This document shows positions 42,883-51,891 of a stretch of 64,000 nucleotides of DNA, one piece after another. The notes under the pieces were generated by a model, which had not been told where the DNA came from, did not search any database, and saw only the letters and a list, made by a program, of their open reading frames with translations. Source of the DNA: Gammaproteobacteria bacterium. GTDB lineage: Bacteria; Pseudomonadota; Gammaproteobacteria; Steroidobacterales; Rariloculaceae. Position numbers and translations under genes: made by a program. The stretch spans positions 1-64,000 of the forward strand of contig JAJEGN010000013.1 of the NCBI GenBank assembly GCA_022819855.1, read 5' to 3'. Position 1 is the stretch's first letter. Each line of letters begins with the position of its first letter.

Positions 42883-44076
42883 TCAGGCGCTCGATAGTTC
42901 CCCGAGTTCCACGGTGAACTCGAGCGTCTCGCCGGCGCGCCACACCTCGATCGATACCTGGTCGTCGGCATCCGTGCCGCCGACGAGCCGGCTCAGGGTC
43001 CGTGCGGAGTCGACGGCCCGGCCGTCGAATACCATGATGACGTCGCCATCGAGGAGACCTGCGCGGTCGGCCGGACTGCCCTGTTCGACGTAGGCGACCC
43101 GGGCGCCGCGTGCATCGTCGAGCCCCAGCGATTCGGCGAGTTCCCGATCGACGCTGAGAATCGACACGCCGAGCCAGCCGCGTTCGACGGCGCCATCCGT
43201 CCTGATCTCGTCGAGGATCGCCTGCGCCTGATTGGCCGGAATCGCGAAACCGATCCCGATGCTGCCGCCGTTCGGCGAAAAGATGGCCGTATTGACGCCG
43301 ATGACCTCGCCGGCCGTGTTGAAAACCGGCCCGCCCGAATTGCCCGAATTGATCGGTGCGTCGATCTGCAGGTAGTCGTCGTACGGACCGGACCGGATGT
43401 CGCGTCCCCGCGCCGAGATGATTCCGGCGGTCGCCGTGCCGCCGAGACCGAACGGATTGCCGATGGCGAGCACCCATTCACCGACGCGGGCGCGGTCCGA
43501 ATCGCCGAACTGTAGCGCCGTGAGTTCATTCGACGCATCGACCTTGATGAGCGCGAGGTCCGTTCGCTCGTCCTGGCCGATCACGACGGCCTTGAGCTGC
43601 TCGCCGGACTGGAGCGTAACGACGATCTCGTCGGCGCCGTCGATCACATGCTGATTGGTCGCGATGTGGCCCTCGGTGTCGATGACGAACCCTGAACCTG
43701 CGCCGCGCATCCGGCGTGGAAACCTCGGTCCACCCGGGGCCCTGTCCGGTGCATCGAAGAACCGCCTGAAAAACTGCTCGAATTCGCCGCCGCGCGGGAA
43801 GTGCTCCGGCCAGACCGCCGTGGGCATCGACCCCGTCCGTTTCGTGACGGCGATATTGACGACGGCCGGGCTCACGCGTTCGACGACGTCGGCAAACGAC
43901 ACGGCGCCGGGTGGCGCCATGGCGAGCCCCGCCTCGCCGCTATCGTCCGTGGCCTGAAACGCAGGCGACAACAGCGGCGCCAGGGCGATTGCGGCGACCG
44001 CGACGACAACGTAACGCCAGGTTGTCCGCCTTCCTCCGTGAACCAAGCCCGCGTCCTTCATATGGCCATTGCTCAT
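42883..44076 (-). CDS. HtrA/DegP-family periplasmic serine protease
   Basis: The 397-residue protein has an N-terminal anchor (RYVVVAVAAIALAPLLSP) and a trypsin-like domain with the triad His (ATNQHVID), Asp (ERTDLALIKV) and Ser (NSGNSGGPVF). One PDZ domain follows (RGWLGVSIL, YVEQGSPADRAGLLDGD). A single PDZ and an uncleaved anchor resemble DegS/HhoA-like proteases. It degrades damaged envelope proteins. The ATG at 44076 has GGAG; later ATGs exist at 44061. It is divergent from a two-component system, so envelope-stress co-regulation is likely (inference). Confidence 0.85.
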   Translation of the reverse strand: MSNGHMKDAGLVHGGRRTTWRYVVVAVAAIALAPLLSPAFQATDDSGEAGLAMAPPGAVSFADVVERVSPAVVNIAVTKRTGSMPTAVWPEHFPRGGEFEQFFRRFFDAPDRAPGGPRFPRRMRGAGSGFVIDTEGHIATNQHVIDGADEIVVTLQSGEQLKAVVIGQDERTDLALIKVDASNELTALQFGDSDRARVGEWVLAIGNPFGLGGTATAGIISARGRDIRSGPYDDYLQIDAPINSGNSGGPVFNTAGEVIGVNTAIFSPNGGSIGIGFAIPANQAQAILDEIRTDGAVERGWLGVSILSVDRELAESLGLDDARGARVAYVEQGSPADRAGLLDGDVIMVFDGRAVDSARTLSRLVGGTDADDQVSIEVWRAGETLEFTVELGELSSA

Positions 44077-44279
44077 CGCGTCATGCTCCTGCGAATCGAA
44101 TGTCTTTCGACCTGATGACGACGATACGGGCGGGCGCATTACCTCAAGCTCACCGAATCCCTACGGTTTTGTCATGAAGCGGGCTCGCGGTTTGCCTTAC
44201 CCTATCGGGCGGGTGCAGTCCCGAAAGTCGAGGCGCGTCAGGGATATTCCCGCGGTTGCGGCGGTCTGATGAAAGACAA

Positions 44280-44957
44280 GTGCGAATACTGATCATCGAG
44301 GACGACAGGGAGCTTGCCTCGTTCGTCCGGAAGGGACTGAGTCAGGCGGGCTGGAACGTGGACCATGCCGACAATGGCAAGGACGGGCTCTTCCTCGCGA
44401 CCACCGAGCAATACGATGCGCTCATCGTCGACCGCATGCTGCCCGGCATCGAAGGGCTGACGGTCGTGCGCACGCTCAGAGCGTCGGACATCGACACGCC
44501 CGTGCTGATCCTGAGCGCCCTCGGCGAAGTCGACGACCGCGTGAAGGGCCTGAAGGCCGGCGGCGACGACTATCTCGTCAAACCCTTCGCGTTCAGCGAA
44601 CTCATGGCGCGGGTCGAGGCACTGGTCCGCCGCTCGCGGACGACATCCGCGGCGGCGCAGACGACTCTCGAAGTCGCGGACCTGCACATGGACCTGCTCA
44701 AGCGCGAGGTGCGCCGCGGCGCCGCGAAGATCGACCTGCAGCCGCGCGAGTTCCAGCTCCTTGAGTTCCTGCTGCGCCACGCGGGCCAGGTGGTCACGCG
44801 CACGATGCTGCTCGAGGGCGTCTGGGACTACCACTTCGACCCGCAGACCAACGTCATCGACGTGCATATCAGCCGGCTGCGCGCGAAGGTCGACAAGGGT
44901 TTCGAGCGCCCGCTGCTGCATACCGTGCGCGGCGCGGGCTACCGGCTCGGCGACTAG
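44280..44957 (+). CDS. OmpR-family response regulator
   Basis: The 225-residue protein has a receiver domain (IIEDDRELASFVRKGL, phosphoacceptor in LIVDRMLPG, LVKPFAFSELMARVEAL). A C-terminal winged helix follows (LQPREFQLLEFLLRHAG, LEGVWDYHFDPQTNVIDVHI). The GTG at 44280 (RILIIEDD) is the natural start; an upstream TTG would add eight residues. It lies 12 bases before the sensor kinase gene and is divergent from the HtrA gene. Confidence 0.85.
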   Translation: MRILIIEDDRELASFVRKGLSQAGWNVDHADNGKDGLFLATTEQYDALIVDRMLPGIEGLTVVRTLRASDIDTPVLILSALGEVDDRVKGLKAGGDDYLVKPFAFSELMARVEALVRRSRTTSAAAQTTLEVADLHMDLLKREVRRGAAKIDLQPREFQLLEFLLRHAGQVVTRTMLLEGVWDYHFDPQTNVIDVHISRLRAKVDKGFERPLLHTVRGAGYRLGD

Positions 44958-44969
44958 CGGCGCACGAAC

Positions 44970-46340
44970 ATGATTCGCCTGCCGCCCCTGCTCAGGACCA
45001 GCGTCTTTCAGCTCACGCTGATCTACGTGGTCGTCTTCGGTCTCTCCGTCGTCGCGCTTTTCGCATTCATCTACTGGTCGACGATCGGCTTCATGGAACG
45101 GCAGACCGACGCGGTCATCGAGGCCGAGATCGTGGGTCTCGCCGAGCAGTACGAGCGGCGCGGGCTGGCGGGACTCGTCGACGTGATCGGCGACCGCGTC
45201 CGGCGCGACACCGAGGACCGCTCCGCCTACCTGCTCGTCGACTCGAACCTGCGACCGTTGGCCGGCAACGTCAGCTACTGGCCGCGGGCGTTCAACCAGC
45301 AAGGTGAATGGGTCAATTTCGTGATCGCGGCAGCCGACGAGGAACAGGTCCCCGTGCGCGCACAGGTGCTCGGCGTCGGTCCGGGCTTCAGGCTACTCGT
45401 CGGACGCGAAATTCGCGAACTCGAGCAGATCGACCAGCTCCTGCGCCAGACCGCGATCTGGGGGCTCGGCCTGACCGTGGGCCTTGCCCTTGCCGGCGGG
45501 CTGCTCATGGGCGTCAGCGCCCAGCGCCGCGTCAGCCAGCTCAACCGCACGACCCGGCGGATCATCGCCGGGGACCTCTCGCAGCGCGTGCCCGTTCGCG
45601 GCGGCCGCGACGAGCACGAGGAACTTGCGACCAACGTCAACGCGATGCTCGACCAGATCGAGAGTCTGCTCTCCGGCGTACGCCACGTCGGCGACAGCAT
45701 CGCCCACGACCTGCGCGGTCCGCTGACGAGGCTGCGCGCCCGTCTCGAGGCGCTCGCCTATGAACGCGAACCCAACCGGCAAAGCATCGAGCAATGCCTT
45801 GCGCAGGCCGACGGGCTGCTCGAGACCTTCAACGCCTTGCTGCGCATCGCGCGCGTCGAGTCAGGCGCCTACCGCAGCGCCTTCGCCGAACTGGATCTGA
45901 GTCTGATCCTGCGCGATGCCTGCGAGCTCTACCAGGCCGCGGCCGAGGAACGCAGCATCGCGCTGCGGCTGAACAGCGCACCGAACGCGCGGGTTTTCGG
46001 CGACCGCGAACTGCTTGCCCAGGCGCTGTCCAACCTGCTCGACAACGCCGTCAAGTACACGCCGGCCGACGGGCACATCGACGTCCACCTGAGCCACGTC
46101 GACAGGCGGATTTCGGTCAGCGTCGCCGATACGGGCCCGGGCATTGGCGAGGCCGACCGCGAGCGCGTCCTCGCGCGTTTCGCCCGCCTCGACCAGGCGC
46201 GTTCGAAACCTGGCAACGGGCTCGGGCTTGCGCTCGTGCGCGCGGTGGCGGACCAGCACGACGGCCAACTGACGCTGACGGACAACGCGCCGGGACTCAT
46301 CGTCACTCTCGAACTGCCGGCGGTGAACCGCCCGCGTTAG
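44970..46340 (+). CDS. Sensor histidine kinase (EnvZ-like)
   Basis: The 456-residue protein has two membrane segments (VFGLSVVALFAFIYW near 20-35 and IWGLGLTVGLALAGGLLMG near 165-185) around a periplasmic sensor. A HAMP region follows, then a HisKA box with the phospho-accepting histidine in SIAHDLRGPL, and a HATPase with NLLDNAVKYTPAD, DTGPGIGEAD and GNGLGLALVRAVA. It phosphorylates the regulator encoded just upstream. The signal is unknown. Confidence 0.87.
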   Translation: MIRLPPLLRTSVFQLTLIYVVVFGLSVVALFAFIYWSTIGFMERQTDAVIEAEIVGLAEQYERRGLAGLVDVIGDRVRRDTEDRSAYLLVDSNLRPLAGNVSYWPRAFNQQGEWVNFVIAAADEEQVPVRAQVLGVGPGFRLLVGREIRELEQIDQLLRQTAIWGLGLTVGLALAGGLLMGVSAQRRVSQLNRTTRRIIAGDLSQRVPVRGGRDEHEELATNVNAMLDQIESLLSGVRHVGDSIAHDLRGPLTRLRARLEALAYEREPNRQSIEQCLAQADGLLETFNALLRIARVESGAYRSAFAELDLSLILRDACELYQAAAEERSIALRLNSAPNARVFGDRELLAQALSNLLDNAVKYTPADGHIDVHLSHVDRRISVSVADTGPGIGEADRERVLARFARLDQARSKPGNGLGLALVRAVADQHDGQLTLTDNAPGLIVTLELPAVNRPR

Positions 46341-46360
46341 GCCGGATATCGCAAGAAGCC

Positions 46361-46882
46361 TTACGGCTGGCCCGCGCTCTCGGGGGAATCGTCGTAGGCG
46401 CCGAGAAGCCCGACGCGAGCCGCTTCCACTTCGACCAGCGGTTCCTGCCGATAGCGGCCGACTTCCTCCGCCGTGTAGGGCTCGAAGTCCGCGGGCATGT
46501 CATCGGCGCTGAACCGGTAAAGGAACCAGTTCATGAGTTCCGCGAGCTCATCGTCGGGGATGATCGACAGGGACACCCCCGGAACACGCACCAGGAATTC
46601 CCTCCCGCCTTGCACCCCGAGGAACCTGCCGGTTCCGATCAGTGGAGGGATCTTCCCGGGAGTAGCTGCGCCGTCGGCAAGGTGGCAACCCTGACAATGC
46701 AGGATGTAGTTGAACTGGGGCGACGCCGCAGCTGCGGCCCCCGCTCCTGCCAGTGCAAATATCAGGGTCGATAGCGCGAACGCGGTCCGCACTGAACCTG
46801 CAAATCGCAGCAAGGTCCGCGGCCAGCGCAAGCGGTCACTGGCGCGACGCCCTTGCACGTCCCGCCAACACCTCGATTTCAT
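46361..46882 (-). CDS. Periplasmic c-type cytochrome of the amine dehydrogenase cluster
   Basis: The 173-residue protein has a signal peptide (FALSTLIFALAGAGAAAAA) and one haem-binding CQGCH. GIPPLIGTGRFLG-like (here KIPPLIGTGRFLG) and LMNWFL segments fit small cytochromes. It lies at the end of the mau-type operon and probably accepts electrons from the amine dehydrogenase. GGAG precedes the ATG at 46882. Confidence 0.8.
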   Translation of the reverse strand: MKSRCWRDVQGRRASDRLRWPRTLLRFAGSVRTAFALSTLIFALAGAGAAAAASPQFNYILHCQGCHLADGAATPGKIPPLIGTGRFLGVQGGREFLVRVPGVSLSIIPDDELAELMNWFLYRFSADDMPADFEPYTAEEVGRYRQEPLVEVEAARVGLLGAYDDSPESAGQP

Positions 46883-46930
46883 CCGCGATGCTCCATGTAA
46901 GGCGCGGCCTGGTGAGATTTGCAAACTTGT

Positions 46931-47473
46931 TCAGGCGTCGGCACGCCCCAGCACCAGCGCGACGGTGCTGTGGTAGGCCGTGGTGCTGTGGGCCAGGCAC
47001 CAGTTGATGTTGTTCGACCTGCCGGTCACGTAGACGGGCATGTCGTCCTCGTTGTTGTTGCAGAAGCACTGTCCGCAGGGACTCTTGCCGCAACAGTCGT
47101 TGTAGGAAATCAGGTAGTCGACCCCGTCGGCCGGATTCGTGCACGTGCCGATCCAGGTCACCGTCGACATTTCGGTTCCGGGCGGGCAGGACGACGCCGA
47201 CCCACCGCAGCATGGCGACATGAAGCCGTCGATGGAGCAGTAACGCCAGTAGTCGCAGCTCATCGGATCGCCGGCGTCCCCCTCGATGTCGGGGTCCTTG
47301 AAACCGGCATCGGCAGCCTGGGCCGCCGCGCGAGACAACGGCAGCAGCGGAATCGAGGCGCCGCCGAGCAGGAGCGTGCCGAGACGCGTCAGGAAACTGC
47401 GCCGCGACGTGAGTCTCGCGAGGTATCTCGCTCCGGTTTCGAGCCTGCGGTCAAACCAGTTCGTCGAATCCAT
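46931..47473 (-). CDS. mauA: Quinoprotein amine dehydrogenase light chain (MauA-like, TTQ-containing)
   Basis: The 180-residue protein has a twin-arginine signal (TSRRSFLTRLG) and about twelve cysteines in the mature part, typical of the highly disulphide-bonded MADH light chain. Trp107 (STVTWIGTC) and Trp158 (NNINWCLAH) are 51 residues apart, as for the two tryptophans that form the tryptophan tryptophylquinone cofactor. It oxidises primary amines to aldehyde and ammonia in the periplasm. MADH and aromatic amine dehydrogenase cannot be told apart here. The neighbours are mauD and cytochrome genes. Confidence 0.9.
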   Translation of the reverse strand: MDSTNWFDRRLETGARYLARLTSRRSFLTRLGTLLLGGASIPLLPLSRAAAQAADAGFKDPDIEGDAGDPMSCDYWRYCSIDGFMSPCCGGSASSCPPGTEMSTVTWIGTCTNPADGVDYLISYNDCCGKSPCGQCFCNNNEDDMPVYVTGRSNNINWCLAHSTTAYHSTVALVLGRADA

Positions 47474-47475
47474 GC

Positions 47476-48093
47476 TCAGGCGACCTCCTCTTCCTTCGAT
47501 TGCTCGGCGGCCATGTACTCCTGCAAGGTTGCCACACCGAGTTCATCGGCCTCAAACAGACTCTCCAGGTGCTCCCGGGAATTCACGAGTCCGGTCGACC
47601 GAATGACCCCCTCAGAATCGATCAACACGGCGTGTGGCAGGCGTCCGACCCGGTAGCCGAGCCCAAGTTCCGACGAAAGCAGATAGGGGAACTGCTGAAG
47701 TCGGTATTCCGAAACGAACGCTTCATGCTCCTTGCGCGCGCCGTCGCTGGCCAGAATCACGTTCAGCCACCTGCCCTCGTTCCGGGCGACGGACTTGAGC
47801 ACCGGCAGCAGCGTCTTGCAGACGGGGCAGGTCGGCGACAGGAAGAACAGCAGCGTACTGAGATTGTCCGGTCGCGTTCCCCCAACCCGCTGCTCCCGAT
47901 TCGCCAGGTCGCTGACGGTGAAGACCGGCGCCTCTTCGCCCGCCTTTGGGCCGCTGCCGACCACCAGGGCGCCCGCCGGAGCGACCCGCTCGTACAGCAC
48001 GCCGATCTGCCGGACCAGCGCGAGGATGACGCCGCCCATGACCAGCACGAGAATCCACAGCAATACGTTGGATGCAAGGAGCGCGCCCGACAC
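47476..48093 (-). CDS. mauD: MauD-like thioredoxin-fold maturation protein
   Basis: The 205-residue protein has an N-terminal membrane anchor (NVLLWILVLVMGGVILALV). A thioredoxin domain follows with the CPVC redox motif (SPTCPVCKTLLP), as in MauD, which is needed for disulphide formation in the light chain. The start is a GTG at 48093 with a GAGGGG preceded by the mauE stop two bases away. The stop is two bases before the mauA start. Confidence 0.85.
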   Translation of the reverse strand: MSGALLASNVLLWILVLVMGGVILALVRQIGVLYERVAPAGALVVGSGPKAGEEAPVFTVSDLANREQRVGGTRPDNLSTLLFFLSPTCPVCKTLLPVLKSVARNEGRWLNVILASDGARKEHEAFVSEYRLQQFPYLLSSELGLGYRVGRLPHAVLIDSEGVIRSTGLVNSREHLESLFEADELGVATLQEYMAAEQSKEEEVA

Positions 48094-48095
48094 GA

Positions 48096-48629
48096 TCAGC
48101 CCCTCAACCGTGCGAGGTCCGGTCCGTTGGCGATGAGCCGATTGATCGCCGCGTACAGCAACGCCGCCGCACAGACGGCCGCCGTTACCGCGATCGCATC
48201 GAACCAGACCAGCACCCTCCCCTGCACGGGCAGCATGGCAGCCAGTGCCAGCAAGGCGAGCAAGAGGTTGCGCGCGACCAGGGATCCGCTCAGCGATTGC
48301 CGGCCTGCGGGCCCCATGCAGCCGCAATCGATGAAGCGCCGCCCCCTGAACAGGTTCACTGCGATGGCGGCGGCGTAAAGAGCCAGCAGCAGTGCGCTGC
48401 CGGCCAGGGCGGCGTTCCGCAGCACCGGAATCAGGAGACACACTGCCAACTCCAGTTCGAGACCGATCACGGCGACGGCGCAGGCCCGGGCCGCCCCTTG
48501 CGGGACCAGGCGGTAGTCGGTCAGTACCGTTACAAAGACCGCGAAACCGTTCAGCTTCTGTGCAGCCGCAACAAACCAGAGCAGCGCCAGCGACAGCGCG
48601 ACAACCAGTGGAATGACCGGATCCACCAT
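48096..48629 (-). CDS. mauE: MauE-like membrane maturation protein
   Basis: The 177-residue protein has four to five membrane segments (PLVVALSLALLWFVAAA, AAIAVNLFRGRRFIDCGCMG). The cysteine pair CGC in the DoxX/VKOR-like loop is characteristic of MauE. It is required for light-chain maturation and disulphide transfer. It is located between mauB and mauD. Confidence 0.85.
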   Translation of the reverse strand: MVDPVIPLVVALSLALLWFVAAAQKLNGFAVFVTVLTDYRLVPQGAARACAVAVIGLELELAVCLLIPVLRNAALAGSALLLALYAAAIAVNLFRGRRFIDCGCMGPAGRQSLSGSLVARNLLLALLALAAMLPVQGRVLVWFDAIAVTAAVCAAALLYAAINRLIANGPDLARLRG

Positions 48630-48638
48630 TCCTGCCCG

Positions 48639-49811
48639 CTACCTGACGCGCAGCGAAAGCCACCCGCTCGACGGGGCATTCTGCAGTCGCTCGTGGAGAT
48701 ACTCGCCGCTCATGGCGTGGCGGACGGAAACTCCGCTTCCTGCCGCGGAAACCAGCAAGGGTTCGTCTCCCTGGGTGACCAGGATGTTGGCAGCGCCGTC
48801 ACCTGTGGTCGAACCGAGTCCGGCGCCGCCGGCATCGCTCTCGTCGCTTTCCGGGAGCGCCTCCAGGCGCTGCACGCGTTCGCGCGATGCAAGGTCGAAC
48901 GACCAGATCTCGGTGCCGTCCCAGTCCGCGGGATCGTCCAACGGTTCGTCGTTCTGCCGCGCCAGGACGTAGAGACGCCCGCTTTGCTGGTGAACTGCGA
49001 GTGGCTGACGCCCGGTGATGCGCCAGTTCTCTTCGCGGTCGGATGCCGAGAGCAGCGACCAGCTCTCGCCGATTCGAGGCATGGACCCTGAGACATCCAC
49101 CGAATGCAGGATCCCGTCGAACGACACGAACAACCATTCGTCCCCGTAGCGCACGCCCGGCTCCCGGATCGGATCGGTCTCGGGGTCGAAAAACTGCTCC
49201 GTGCGCTCCTTGGAAACTTCTCGGCCGTTCTCGTCGATCGTTACGGCGAGCAGGTCGCCGTTGGCGCAGATCATCACGTAGCTGAGATCGCCCGCGGAGA
49301 ACACCAGGCTGCAGCCGGGCGTGGAGATTTCACCGACGAACGACTTTGCCTCAATGTCGACGACGCTGATGGACGTGGCCGGCGTGAGGTTGAACACGGC
49401 CAGAAAACGGTCATTGTCGGTGAGCGCCAGCGTACCCGTGATTGCCAGCATCAGCGCCCGTTTGGCGGGGATCACGATCTCTCCCGCAACACCCAGCGTC
49501 GTGGTGTCGAAAATCGTGAGCGTGTCGGTACGTTCCCCGCGGTTGCCGCGCGTGTAGAAGGTCTCGACCACAAACAAGGATGCCCCGTCCGAGGAGTATT
49601 CGATCGCGCCTGTCGGAAAGGTCTCGGCCACTCCGATCAAGCCGAGGAAGCGATCGTCGGCGACGTCGACAAGGCTGTAGTCGACGAACACCCAGTCGCG
49701 TTCTGGCTCCGGCAGCACTTCGGAGCGCCCGAACGTGTCGAATTCCTGGGAGAATCCGGGAGCGGTCGCGACGCCGAACAGGAGGCCAGCCACGCATAGT
49801 CTGAAAATCAT
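48639..49811 (-). CDS. mauB: Quinoprotein amine dehydrogenase heavy chain (MauB-like)
   Basis: The 390-residue protein has a signal peptide (CVAGLLFGVATAPGFSQ) and a seven-bladed beta-propeller-like sequence with repeated VVD/VFD and SxDG motifs (FPTGAIEYSSDGASLFVVET, LSYVMICANGDLLAV). It forms the scaffold subunit of methylamine or aromatic amine dehydrogenase, as shown by the mauE, mauD, mauA order downstream. The start is the ATG at 49811. No mauG was seen in the window. Confidence 0.85.
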   Translation of the reverse strand: MIFRLCVAGLLFGVATAPGFSQEFDTFGRSEVLPEPERDWVFVDYSLVDVADDRFLGLIGVAETFPTGAIEYSSDGASLFVVETFYTRGNRGERTDTLTIFDTTTLGVAGEIVIPAKRALMLAITGTLALTDNDRFLAVFNLTPATSISVVDIEAKSFVGEISTPGCSLVFSAGDLSYVMICANGDLLAVTIDENGREVSKERTEQFFDPETDPIREPGVRYGDEWLFVSFDGILHSVDVSGSMPRIGESWSLLSASDREENWRITGRQPLAVHQQSGRLYVLARQNDEPLDDPADWDGTEIWSFDLASRERVQRLEALPESDESDAGGAGLGSTTGDGAANILVTQGDEPLLVSAAGSGVSVRHAMSGEYLHERLQNAPSSGWLSLRVR

Positions 49812-49947
49812 TCGCTTGCAATCCCCCTTCAATGGCAAGGTCGGCGATGGAAGCCCAGTATATAGGGGCTCGGCCGGACGATCGTCGCAACCCACCTTCG
49901 CAGCAGGCGCCGCAAGACGCGTTCCTGCCATGTCGGCTTCTCGAGAA

Positions 49948-50916
49948 TTACTGCTGACGGGCGATGTCCGGTCGCCCGGGCACGATTGTTCCCAGCTCGA
50001 AAAAGCTCGACCGCTGCTCGTAGGAAGCCGGAGTGGGCGCGTCGTCTTCAACGTCCCAAACCATTACGCTCACGTCCAGCCGTGAAGCCCCGCCGCCGGT
50101 GACGACGCCTCGCGTCGGGGCCGCGTCGCCATAGTCACGCCCCACGGCGACGCGGATATGGCGGTGGTCGGCGAGCGTGTCGTTGGTCGCGTCGATGCCG
50201 GTCCACCCGAGTTCGGGCAGCAGAAACTCCGCCCAGGCGTGCGTCGCCCCCGCTGAAGCCTGTTCTCCCGGCATGTCTCCCTCGTAAAGGTAACCCGAGA
50301 CGTAGCGGCTCGGTACGCCCCAGGATCGGGCGATGGCGATCATCACGTGCGTGTAGTCCTGACACACGCCCATGCCCGTCTTGAGGATGTGATCGATGGG
50401 TGAATCGACGCCCGTGCGCCCCGGTTCGTAGCTGAATTCCGCATTGAGCGTCGTCGCGAGCTTCCGCAGCGCCTTGAGGGGATCGCGGCCGCGCCGTATG
50501 CCCTTCGCCTCGCAGAACGCTGCCAGCAGGGTGCTCGACCGCGCGAACCGGCTCGGCGCCAGAAACTCCCAGTTCTGCGGCGATGCGGCTTCGCGGTTCA
50601 GCGGTTTCCAGGCGCGGGCGCCGAGACCGTCCGGCAGCGGCGGCGGATCGGTGCTTTCGATCTCGACGTGGGAATGCACGACGGTGTGACGGTGGGATCG
50701 ATGGACGTTGAACAGGTGGCAGCTGTTGCCGAAGTGATCGGTGAACGGCACGGTCACCGCGTCCGGCTCGATGGTCAGCGCATAACGCAGGACCCGCTGA
50801 CCGCCGTCGTTGCGTGGCTGCAGTCGCAGCAGCGTCACGCTGTCGCGCGCGGGTTCCCGGAAATTGAATGACGAGACGTGCTCGATCAGCAAGCGCCGCG
50901 TCACCGGACCGGTCAA
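49948..50916 (-). CDS. Transglutaminase-like protease-fold protein of the ATP-grasp trio
   Basis: The 322-residue protein has an N-terminal bacterial transglutaminase-like domain (RRLLIEHVSSFNF) and a core with the catalytic Cys (GMGVCQDYTHVM), His (GATHAWAEFLL) and Asp (GIDATND). Members with ATP-grasp and alpha-E partners are predicted to modify or cleave peptide-like bonds. The start is uncertain; a TTG at 50916 overlaps the alpha-E stop, and a GTG at 50904 is possible. Confidence 0.82.
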   Translation of the reverse strand: MTGPVTRRLLIEHVSSFNFREPARDSVTLLRLQPRNDGGQRVLRYALTIEPDAVTVPFTDHFGNSCHLFNVHRSHRHTVVHSHVEIESTDPPPLPDGLGARAWKPLNREAASPQNWEFLAPSRFARSSTLLAAFCEAKGIRRGRDPLKALRKLATTLNAEFSYEPGRTGVDSPIDHILKTGMGVCQDYTHVMIAIARSWGVPSRYVSGYLYEGDMPGEQASAGATHAWAEFLLPELGWTGIDATNDTLADHRHIRVAVGRDYGDAAPTRGVVTGGGASRLDVSVMVWDVEDDAPTPASYEQRSSFFELGTIVPGRPDIARQQ

Positions 50917-51887
50917 GGCGTGTCCTCGATCTCGTATTCGAAATAGGTCCCCGCGACGTCGTCGTGCAGGCCCCGGCATGACCGGCGGATGCCTTGAAGC
51001 GCGGCCCGCGTTGCAGCGTCGTCGTCGCTGTCGCGTTCCGGCCAGTCGTGATCGATCCCGGAAGCGAGCCGTCCCGCACGGCGGCCGGCCGCGACCTCCA
51101 GCGGCCGCCCGCCGGAAACGAAGTCAAGGGCCTCGATCAACTCGGCGAGCGCATGGCGGATCGAATGTCCGAGCCTGGCGTCGACGACGAGAAAATCAAC
51201 GATGCGGCGCGGCTGGTGCTGCAGGGAATAGAGCCGGCGATAGGCGAATTCCGCCTCGCAGATATACAGCAGCGAGCGCCAGTCCGATTCGTGATGGTGA
51301 TCGTCCGTCGGGTACAGCCCGATCTGCGCATCGAGCAGCACGGCAAGGAGCTGGGCCCGCTCGATGAAACGCCCGAGCCGCAGAAACTGCCAGGCCTCGT
51401 CCCGGTACATTGCGCTCTCGGCGATGCCGGTGAAGGCGCGCACGGTATTCTCGGTCTGCGCATAGAACATGTCCGGTCGATCGTTCCAGATCGTCTCGAT
51501 GCTCGTGTCGCGCAGCTCCAGAAACGCAAGGTTGAGGCACGACCACATGCTGTCGGGGACGATGTTGCGGACCTGGCGGGCGTTTTCGCGTGCCCGGGCG
51601 ACGCAGTTGCGGATCGAATCGGGGTTGTTCGGCTCGAAGGTCAGGTCGTCGGAAAGCGTGTAGGCATCGGCGAGCATGAAATCGTCGTCGTCCGGATTCG
51701 GCGTGAGGCTGCCGGCCACCGGGGCGCGGTCGAGGGCCTGGTACAGGCGCCGCCAGTTGCTGTCGATCTGCTCGACGGGCTGGTCCTCGAGCGCCGCGAT
51801 CTGCTCGGAGAGCAGCCGGCACCCGTGCCGCGCCCGTTCCAGGTAACGGCCCATCCAGTACAGGCCTTGGGCGTTGCGCGACAGCAT
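50913..51887 (-). CDS. Alpha-E (DUF403) domain protein
   Basis: The 324-residue all-helical protein has the alpha-E motifs MLSRNAQGLYWMGRYLERA, SMWSCLNLAFLELRD, EAWQFLRLGRFIERAQ and DARLGHSIRHAL. Its function is unknown, but it is conserved beside circularly permuted ATP-grasp and transglutaminase-like genes. The start is four bases after the ATP-grasp stop. Confidence 0.85.
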   Translation of the reverse strand: MLSRNAQGLYWMGRYLERARHGCRLLSEQIAALEDQPVEQIDSNWRRLYQALDRAPVAGSLTPNPDDDDFMLADAYTLSDDLTFEPNNPDSIRNCVARARENARQVRNIVPDSMWSCLNLAFLELRDTSIETIWNDRPDMFYAQTENTVRAFTGIAESAMYRDEAWQFLRLGRFIERAQLLAVLLDAQIGLYPTDDHHHESDWRSLLYICEAEFAYRRLYSLQHQPRRIVDFLVVDARLGHSIRHALAELIEALDFVSGGRPLEVAAGRRAGRLASGIDHDWPERDSDDDAATRAALQGIRRSCRGLHDDVAGTYFEYEIEDTP

Positions 51888-51891
51888 GCGG

